Assembly: GCA_030682835.1 (NCBI GenBank)
Contig: JAUXNG010000073.1
Coordinates: 1-64,000 of the forward strand
DNA from: Hydrogenophaga sp.
Lineage (GTDB): Bacteria; Pseudomonadota; Gammaproteobacteria; Burkholderiales; Burkholderiaceae_C
DNA: 64,000 bases
Direction: 5' to 3'
The position numbers and the translations under genes were made by a program. Below the pieces are notes generated by a model. The model saw nothing but the letters and a program-made list of their open reading frames with translations, was not told the origin of the DNA and did not search any database. Positions 57,775-64,000 of the stretch are shown here, piece by piece (within the stretch, counting starts at the first letter, position 1; each line of letters starts with the position of its first letter).

Positions 57775-60359
57775 GTCTCTGGATGGGTGAGCCCCGGGCG
57801 GGGCGCGAGAGGCAGGGGGGCGGATGCTGCTTCCAACGTGAAGACAAAACGCGCACCTGCGCCCACCGCCGATTCGGCTTCAATCTGCCCGCCGTGGCGT
57901 TCAATGATGCGGCGCACGGTGGCCAGGCCGATGCCGGTTCCTTCGAACTCGCTCGGCATGTGAAGGCGCTGGAACGGCTTGAACAGCTTGTCGGCGAAGG
58001 CCATGTTGAAGCCGACGCCGTTGTCCCGAACGCTCAGCCAGGTGCGCCGGTCGCCGTCTCGCGCGACCGGCTCGAACGTGACCAGGGGCTGTGGCACCGG
58101 GCGGGTGTATTTCAGGGCGTTGTTGAGCAGGTTTTCCAGCGCAATGCGTGCCAGCCGCGGGTCGCACCGCACCACCATGCCCGGCTCGATGTGGCGTTGT
58201 ACCGTTTGCCCGTGCCGCTTTTCCAGCGCGAGGTCGAGGATTTCGTGGGCCATCGCGCTCAGGTCGACGGCGGTCAGCGTCATGCTGCCCTGGCTGACGC
58301 GCGCCAGCGCGAGCAGGTCGGCGATCAGGGTGGCCATGCGCGAGGTGGAAGCCAGCACCCGCCGCATGAGGTCTTTTTCGTCGACCGACATGCGCCCATC
58401 GAGCTGTTCGGACAGCAGGCGGGTGAAGCCGTCGATGGCCCGCAGGGGCGATTTCAGGTCGTGCGAAACCGAATAGGCGAAGGAGTCCAGCTCGGCGTTG
58501 AGCTTCTGCAGGTCGACGGTGCGCTCGCGCACCCGTTGTTCCAGGGTTTCGTTCAGGCGGGCAATCTCGCGGTCGCGGCGCAGGCGCACCAGTTCGGCAT
58601 TGGCGCGGCTGGCAAAAATGGACACCAGCGCCTGCGCGTCGGGCCCCAGCTTCGTGGGGCGTTTCCAGATCGCCGAGATCACGCCGATGGGCGAACTGTC
58701 GGCATCGCGCAAGGCCTTGCCCAGGAAGGCCTGGAAGCCCGCCTCGATCAGGCTGTTGGCATTCGGGAATTGGCTCGCCAGATCTTTTTCGCAGATGAGC
58801 AGTTCCTGCGTCACCAGAGCCGCACCACACGGAGAGCTCGCCGCATCAAAGCTGAGGTTCGACACCACACGTCCTCCCCGCCAGATGGCCAGCGTGGAGA
58901 TTTGTTCTTTTGGCGCGCATTCACCGATCAGGACCATGTCGGCCCCGGTGGTGGAGGCCAGGTGCTGCGACAGCGCACTGAAGAAGGCTTCGCCGGTCTC
59001 GGTCGACACGCCTTCTGCCACGGTCAGCAGCTGGGCCTGGCGTCGTTTCTCCGGGGTGATATTCATGGTGCAGGTAAGCACACAGGCCTCACCCTCGAGC
59101 TCGATCAGTTCGGCCCAGAGGCGCGCATCGACCAGGGAGCCGTCCTTGTGGCGCATCTGGGTTTCCAGACCGTGCACACGGCCTTCCGTCTGCAATTTGT
59201 GGACGAAGGCAGCGCGAGCTTCCGCTGTGGGCCACGTGCCGAGCTCCAGCGATGTGCGGCCTTTGCGTTCCTCCAGCGCCAGACCTTGCAGCCCGGTCGC
59301 ACGGTTCACTTCCAGAAAGGTGCCGTCCGACAGGCGGGTGATGCTCATGTTCAGCGGGCTGAGCATGAAGGCCTTGGCAAACCGTTCTTCAGACCGGCTC
59401 AGGCGTTCGAGCATGCGCGCCTGCTCGCTGACATCGGACACGGTGGTGATGATCAGCTTGTCTTGCGGGTCGTTGCCCATCTCGCTGCAGATCACGGCCT
59501 CGAACAACGTTCCGTCCGCGCGGCGCCCGAGCACCTGGAACTGGTCGATGCGACGTTCGGCAAACAATTGCTTCAGGTAGTGATCGCGCTGCTCCGGATT
59601 GGCCCAGAGGAAGTCGTCCAGGCGGCCCAGCAGCTGGTTGCTGTTGTAGCCGTAGCAGCGCTCGAAAGCCGGGTTGACGTCCAGAATCAGGCCGTTGCGG
59701 GCCGACTGGGCGATCATGGGGCTCGGCGATGTGCGAAAGATGCGCGCGAAACGGTCGAGGTTGCGGTCGCGCTCCTGTTCGGTGCGCACGCGCCGCTCGT
59801 ATTCGTCCTGCTGGCCGAGGTAGGCGATCTGTGTGCGCATGCGGCTGTGGAACACGATCACGCCCACCACCACCAGCGTGAAGCTGTGGGTGAGCCAGAC
59901 CTTCAGCCCCACTGTGAAGTCTGGCGTGGGAAGCCAGCCGCGCAGCTCCGCCCAGGTGAGCACGGCCAGCGAGCCGGCACTGAACACCACCGCCGCGATC
60001 AGGGCGCGCCGCTTCAGAAAGATGCCGGCCCCCGCGACCGCCGCGACGAACAGGAACCCTGCGGCGGTTCGCACCGAGCCGTGGGCGATCACCGCCAGAT
60101 CGGCGGCGACCAGCAGGGAGAACACCAGCAGCAGAGGCGTGTGCCGGGCGCGACCGCTGACGACCAGCCAGAGCGTCAACCAGCCCACCACGGCCACCAG
60201 CGCCGTGACCCACACCTCCAGCGGGTTGGACGTGTTCCAGTACACCAGTGGGGTCAACAGCGTGGCGGCAATACCGACCAGCCACGCCACGCTGCGAAGC
60301 GTGGACTGCAGCAGGTCTTGCTCCCGGTCGGGAGTGGGCAGCGGGTCAGAGTGGTTCAC
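57771..60359 (-). CDS. Orphan membrane histidine kinase with PAS and GAF domains, tandem copy A
   Basis: This 862-aa kinase has the same order of domains as its downstream neighbour: several membrane helices, PAS-PAS-GAF and HisKA-HATPase (SVSHDLKSPLRAIDGF). The two proteins share motifs throughout but are diverged, consistent with an old tandem duplication. Its DNA partner and signal are unknown. Confidence 0.9.
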   Translation of the reverse strand: MNHSDPLPTPDREQDLLQSTLRSVAWLVGIAATLLTPLVYWNTSNPLEVWVTALVAVVGWLTLWLVVSGRARHTPLLLVFSLLVAADLAVIAHGSVRTAAGFLFVAAVAGAGIFLKRRALIAAVVFSAGSLAVLTWAELRGWLPTPDFTVGLKVWLTHSFTLVVVGVIVFHSRMRTQIAYLGQQDEYERRVRTEQERDRNLDRFARIFRTSPSPMIAQSARNGLILDVNPAFERCYGYNSNQLLGRLDDFLWANPEQRDHYLKQLFAERRIDQFQVLGRRADGTLFEAVICSEMGNDPQDKLIITTVSDVSEQARMLERLSRSEERFAKAFMLSPLNMSITRLSDGTFLEVNRATGLQGLALEERKGRTSLELGTWPTAEARAAFVHKLQTEGRVHGLETQMRHKDGSLVDARLWAELIELEGEACVLTCTMNITPEKRRQAQLLTVAEGVSTETGEAFFSALSQHLASTTGADMVLIGECAPKEQISTLAIWRGGRVVSNLSFDAASSPCGAALVTQELLICEKDLASQFPNANSLIEAGFQAFLGKALRDADSSPIGVISAIWKRPTKLGPDAQALVSIFASRANAELVRLRRDREIARLNETLEQRVRERTVDLQKLNAELDSFAYSVSHDLKSPLRAIDGFTRLLSEQLDGRMSVDEKDLMRRVLASTSRMATLIADLLALARVSQGSMTLTAVDLSAMAHEILDLALEKRHGQTVQRHIEPGMVVRCDPRLARIALENLLNNALKYTRPVPQPLVTFEPVARDGDRRTWLSVRDNGVGFNMAFADKLFKPFQRLHMPSEFEGTGIGLATVRRIIERHGGQIEAESAVGAGARFVFTLEAASAPLPLAPRPGLTHPET

Positions 60360-60421
60360 ATTGCACAGACATTCGACGGGCAGCGCCCGGGTGCCAGCGG
60401 AGACGTCATGTGCGGCCCAGC

Positions 60422-61318
60422 TCAGCGTGTCTGGTTATCGGCGCCGGGCGTCGTTTCTTGACTGCGGGCGCACACCATGCCGGGTGTGTTGCACCACTCG
60501 CTCCAGCTGCCGGGGTACAGCGCGGTGCGCCCAAGCCCCGCCAGCTCCATGGCCAGCAGGTTGGGGATGGCGCTGACGCCGCTGCCGCAGTGGTGCACCA
60601 CGGTGCGCGGGTCCCGTGCGCCCAGCAGCGCATCGAACTCGGCGCGCAGTTGCCCAGCCGGCTTGAAGCGCCCATCGGGCCCGATATTCGAGGCAAAGGG
60701 GCGGTTGAGTGCACCGGGAATGTGGCCAGCCACAGGGTCAAGGGGTTCGACCTCGCCCCGAAACCGCGCGGCGGCACGCGCATCGAGCACGGTCTGGGCC
60801 GGCTGCCCCAGGCGCTGCGCCAGTGTGGCGGTGTCCGTGGTCTGTGCCAGGGGTGGTCCCAACCTGAAACCCTGGCCCGCAACGGGCAGCGGTGCCGGGC
60901 CAGACTCCACATCGCCCCCCGCTTCCTGCCACGCGGTTAGCCCACCGTCTAGCACCGCCACGGCCTCATGACCACACCACTTGAGCATCCACCACAGTCG
61001 GCCACAGTAGTTGGCTCCCTGCCGGTCCATCACGACGGCCTGCATGTCGGATGAAAAGCCGAGTGCGTTCAGGCGCTCGGCAAAGCGTTCCCGGGAAGGT
61101 AGCGGATGGCGTCCTCCGCTGGCGCGCGTGGTGCCGTGTTTGTCGCTGAGCTGCTCGTCCAGGTGTACATAAATGGCGCCCGGGATGTGCGCGGCCTCAA
61201 ACTGCTGACGGCCTTTCAACGGGTCCATCAGGTCGAAGCTGCAATCCATCACCAGCAGGGGTGAGCCGCGTTGAATCAGTCCTTGTAACTCGTGAGCAGA
61301 GATGATCGTGGTGTGCAT
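60422..61318 (-). CDS. sseA: 3-mercaptopyruvate/thiosulfate sulfurtransferase
   Basis: This 298-aa protein has two rhodanese domains; the active-site loop HCGSGVSA in the second domain matches the mercaptopyruvate-sulfurtransferase type (CGSGV[TS]A) rather than the classic rhodanese CRxGx[TR]. It could feed sulfane sulfur metabolism and is a loose functional neighbour of the sox genes. The ATG at 61318 was chosen; a much longer frame upstream is shadow of the EamA gene. Confidence 0.92.
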   Translation of the reverse strand: MHTTIISAHELQGLIQRGSPLLVMDCSFDLMDPLKGRQQFEAAHIPGAIYVHLDEQLSDKHGTTRASGGRHPLPSRERFAERLNALGFSSDMQAVVMDRQGANYCGRLWWMLKWCGHEAVAVLDGGLTAWQEAGGDVESGPAPLPVAGQGFRLGPPLAQTTDTATLAQRLGQPAQTVLDARAAARFRGEVEPLDPVAGHIPGALNRPFASNIGPDGRFKPAGQLRAEFDALLGARDPRTVVHHCGSGVSAIPNLLAMELAGLGRTALYPGSWSEWCNTPGMVCARSQETTPGADNQTR

Positions 61319-61401
61319 GCAGCCATTGTGCTGCAGCACAGCGGGCCTCGCCACACGCTGCGTGGGGTTTTTGCCCACGACGTGACGCCGCCGTGCGCGC
61401 G

Positions 61402-62286
61402 TCAGTGTTCTTCGGCCGGGGCGTGCGGCACGGCCCGGGCGCGCAGGAGGGTGGCGAGCACCCCGCTGGCGATGATCAGGGCCATGCCCAGCCAGCCCAC
61501 CAGGGGAATCTGGTCGCCAAAGATCACCAGGCCGTAGATGCCCGCGAACACGATGCCGGAGTACTGCAGGCTGGCCACCACCATGGTGGCGCCTGTGGAG
61601 TAGGCCCGCGTCATGCACAACTGGCCGAACACCGCCAGCAGCCCGATGGGCAGCAGCCACAGCGCCGCCGGCCAGTGCCAGGGCGAAGCACCCACGAACA
61701 GCATGCCCAGCGCCCCCGCCAGCACCGCGCCTATTGAGAAATAGAACACGGTGCGGCTTTCGGGCTCGCCTGCGCGCGACAGGGCGGCCACCTGCAGGTA
61801 GGCCAGGGCCGCGAAGATGCCCGAGAACAGGCCCACCAGCGCCCCGACCAGCTGGTCCGGGTTGAGCGTGGGACGCAGCATCAGGGCCACGCCACCAAAC
61901 CCTGCCAGCACCGCCAGAAACAGCGGGCTCTGCTGGCGGATCGGAGCGTTGCGCCCCTGCATCAGCAGGGCGCCGCCGAGCAGAAAGGTGGCTATCCAGA
62001 CGCTGCTCATGTAGTTCAGCGTCATGGCCGTAGCCAGCGGGAGGATGGCAATGGCGTAGAACCAGGCCGTGAGCGACAGCGTGCCCACCACGGCACGCCA
62101 CACGTGCATCATGGGTACCGTGGTGCGCAGCGAGACACCGCGCACCCGCGTCATCCCCAGCAAGAACACCACGCCCACGACCCCACGGTAGGCCACGATC
62201 TCAAAGCTGTTGAAGTGCTCCGACGCGAACTTGATGCACACGCCCATGCTTGCAAACAGGAGCGAGGCCAGCAGCATCCATGCCAT
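61402..62286 (-). CDS. EamA-family (DMT) membrane transporter
   Basis: This 294-aa protein has ten predicted helices in two EamA repeats, each beginning with short basic loops, typical of drug/metabolite exporters. No substrate can be inferred. It is followed by sseA on the same strand. Confidence 0.88.
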   Translation of the reverse strand: MAWMLLASLLFASMGVCIKFASEHFNSFEIVAYRGVVGVVFLLGMTRVRGVSLRTTVPMMHVWRAVVGTLSLTAWFYAIAILPLATAMTLNYMSSVWIATFLLGGALLMQGRNAPIRQQSPLFLAVLAGFGGVALMLRPTLNPDQLVGALVGLFSGIFAALAYLQVAALSRAGEPESRTVFYFSIGAVLAGALGMLFVGASPWHWPAALWLLPIGLLAVFGQLCMTRAYSTGATMVVASLQYSGIVFAGIYGLVIFGDQIPLVGWLGMALIIASGVLATLLRARAVPHAPAEEH

Positions 62287-62290
62287 TCAG

Positions 62291-62521
62291 CACCCCCCCT
62301 GCGCCGCCTGCGGCGTCTTCCCCCCGGAGGGGGGACGCCACCCGCGGCCTGGCGAAGCCAGTTCCGCGGTGGCCCTTGGAAGATACCCTTCTCCGGCCGA
62401 CCGCCAGAAGAAACGCCGCACGAGCGAGGTGCCTTGACCCAGTGTCACCGCGGAACTGGCTTTGCCAGGCCGCCAGTGACGCCCCCCCGGGGGGGTGACG
62501 CCGCAGGCGGCGCGGGGGGGA
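62291..62521. repeat. Long inverted repeat pair at the end of the Rieske gene
   Basis: Two arms (62291-62372 and 62446-62521) are near-perfect inverted copies of the element at 33310-33390, with a ~73-bp spacer. Transcribed, they could form a very long hairpin. The second arm is translated as the C-terminus of the Rieske oxygenase. Confidence 0.85.
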
Positions 62522-63674
62522 GCTTGCCCTCAGGGGGGAGCACCTTGCGATACCACTCGTGGAAATGCTGCATGCCGTCTTCCATCGGGCTCTGGTAGGG
62601 GCCGACCTCGTTGTCGCCGCGCCGCATGAGGGCTTTGCGACCGGCGTCCATGCGCTCGGCGATCTCGTCGTCCTCGATGCAGGTCTCCATGTAGGCGGCG
62701 CGCTGGGCCTCGACGAATTCGCGCTCGAACGCGGCGATTTCTTCGGGGTAGTAGAACTCCACCATGTTCAGCGTCTTGTCCACGCTGATCGGGTGCAGGG
62801 TCGAGACCGTCAGCACATGCGGGTACCACTCCACCATGATGTGCGGGTAGTAGGTCAGCCAGATCGCGCCGTGCTCGGGCATGACGCCCTGGCGGTACTG
62901 CATCAGTTGCTGCTGCCAGCGCTGGTAAACCGGGCTGCCGGCCTTGCCCAGCAGGTTGGCGGCGCCCACCGTCTGCACCGAGTACTCGGGCTTGAATTCC
63001 CACCGCAGGTCTTCGCAGGTGACGAAGTTGCCCAGCCCGGGGTGGAAGGGCGCGACGTGGTAGTCCTCCAGATAGACCTCGATGAAGGTCTTCCAGTTGT
63101 AGTTGCACTCGTGCAGTTCCACATGGTCGAGCACCATGCCGTCGAAGTTGAGTGCGGCGCGCGGACCCATGTTGGCCAGGTCGGCCTCGATGTCGCGGCC
63201 GTTGTCCTCGAACAGCATGCTGTTCCATTCGCGCAACGGGTAGTTGTTCAGGTTCAGGCACGGGTCCTGCGCAAAGTGCGGGGCGCCCAGCAGGTTGCCG
63301 GCTGCGGCTGCTTGCGCGTGCTGACCGCCGCTGTAGGTCCAGCGGTGCAGCGGGCAGACGATGTTGCCGCCGGCGCTGCCGCTCTGTGTCTGGTTCAGGT
63401 TCCCGCGGCCCTTGAGCATGACCGCCTGGCGGTGGCGGCACACGTTGGACACCAGTTCCACGCCTTTGGCGGTGTGCACCAGTGCCCGTCCACCGGCTTC
63501 CTGCGGCAGGGCGTGGTAGTCCCCAGGCTCGGGAACGGCGAGCTTGTGCCCGACGTAGCGGGGGCCGCGCTGGAACACGGTCTCCAGTTCGCGCTGGAAC
63601 AGCGCCTGGTCGAAATAGCTGGAAACCGGGAGTTGGCTTCTGGCCTGCTGGAATTGAAGACTTAAATCAGACAT
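62445..63674 (-). CDS. Rieske-type ring-hydroxylating oxygenase alpha subunit, repeat-derived C-terminus
   Basis: This 409-aa protein has the Rieske iron-sulfur motif (CRHRQAV, then CPLHRW) at about 78-115 and the mononuclear iron ligands in EDYHVAPFHPG. It likely oxidises an aromatic or quaternary-amine substrate with a partner reductase not seen here. The last ~27 residues (from about LPPEGKLPPAPP) are read from a GC-rich palindromic repeat and look unlike an ordinary family C-terminus. Confidence 0.88.
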   Translation of the reverse strand: MSDLSLQFQQARSQLPVSSYFDQALFQRELETVFQRGPRYVGHKLAVPEPGDYHALPQEAGGRALVHTAKGVELVSNVCRHRQAVMLKGRGNLNQTQSGSAGGNIVCPLHRWTYSGGQHAQAAAAGNLLGAPHFAQDPCLNLNNYPLREWNSMLFEDNGRDIEADLANMGPRAALNFDGMVLDHVELHECNYNWKTFIEVYLEDYHVAPFHPGLGNFVTCEDLRWEFKPEYSVQTVGAANLLGKAGSPVYQRWQQQLMQYRQGVMPEHGAIWLTYYPHIMVEWYPHVLTVSTLHPISVDKTLNMVEFYYPEEIAAFEREFVEAQRAAYMETCIEDDEIAERMDAGRKALMRRGDNEVGPYQSPMEDGMQHFHEWYRKVLPPEGKLPPAPPAASPPRGGVTGGLAKPVPR

Positions 63675-64000
63675 CGTGGTCTTGACCTAGAGACTCCCCC
63701 TATGAAGGGGCAGGGTAAGCGCTGGTCGAAATTCGAATTCGCGCGGGATGGGTGAAGTGCTGCGTCCCTCCGGGCGTGAAGCGCCCGTCAGTGAAGAAAA
63801 AAGAGGCCGGATTGTACCCCGGGGGGTCGTTCCCTATGCCTCCAAGGGCGGGCCTGCCGTGCCCGCCTGTCGGGGTCACATGTTGCGCAGGGCCCGGGGC
63901 TAAAATCAAAGGTCGCCGCGCGCAAGCTTCTTGCGCGCTTTCGGCCAGCCTGCTTGCGAGCCCGTCACCGGGCAGCAAACCGGTCGGCACTTCGACGCAT
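63675..64000. other. Gap to the window end, probable promoter region of the next gene
   Basis: No convincing gene. Near the end GGCTAAAATC (63897-63906) could be a -10 element facing right, and GCGCGCAAG/CTTGCGCGC forms a hairpin at 63918-63938, perhaps in the leader of a gene beginning beyond 64000. Confidence 0.4.

Noticed and set aside
63700-63990. Minus-strand 96-aa frame at the window end
   Set aside because: No recognisable domain and a composition like a shadow frame; the region looks like a promoter and leader for a gene to the right.

Overview
The window is high-G+C betaproteobacterial DNA, most likely from a Comamonadaceae member close to Hydrogenophaga. This rests on gene families, the sox gene order, the thrB / small protein / polA linkage, and Comamonadaceae-type GC-rich palindromic repeats between and inside genes; no rRNA or other strict marker is present. 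No transposase, prophage or CRISPR array was seen.

Layout. (1) 1-12156 is a sulfur-oxidation island. It holds two convergent copies of a flavocytochrome c sulfide dehydrogenase flavoprotein / dihaem cytochrome c module, a small FccA-like cytochrome, an ArsR-type regulator (SoxR-like) and the operon soxC-soxD-cytochrome c-soxY-soxZ-soxA-soxX-soxB. Together these form a nearly complete periplasmic Sox system (SoxXA, YZ, B, CD) plus sulfide oxidation. (2) 12282-22035 is housekeeping: greB, spoT, rpoZ, gmk, yicC, a Ser/Thr kinase / PP2C phosphatase pair, rph, rdgB and hemW. (3) 22082-26347 encodes a three-gene signalling operon (degenerate kinase-like protein, single-domain receiver, multi-PAS kinase), followed by tRNA-Ser(UGA). 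(4) 26757-31600 is a urease operon, ureA-small HDGHG protein-ureB-C-E-F-G, without ureD. It diverges from a 1222-aa fusion of an NCS1 nucleobase-type permease, a Cys-rich segment, a histidine kinase and a receiver, which overlaps a LuxR-type response regulator gene. Two sigma-54-like promoters face away from each other in the 135-bp gap, suggesting nitrogen control of both. (5) 36581-49063 holds a TPR methyltransferase, a UvrD-type helicase, a PhoX-like protein, a FecR-domain protein with a membrane partner, thrB and polA. (6) 49454-53208 is a less familiar block: two paralogous small secreted proteins, a TolC-like protein, a PilZ protein and a LuxR-type regulator, with shared sequence boxes upstream of the first and last units. 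(7) 53345-63674 holds a dienelactone hydrolase, a ZIP transporter, two tandem overlapping PAS/GAF histidine kinases, a 3-mercaptopyruvate sulfurtransferase, an EamA exporter and a Rieske oxygenase.

The most notable points are: palindromic repeats read in frame inside soxD, the permease-kinase fusion, uvrD, polA and the Rieske gene; a shared WATATCAG-like motif before each sulfur transcription unit; the sigma-54-flanked urease / transporter-kinase locus; and the secreted-pair / TolC / LuxR block as a candidate undescribed system.
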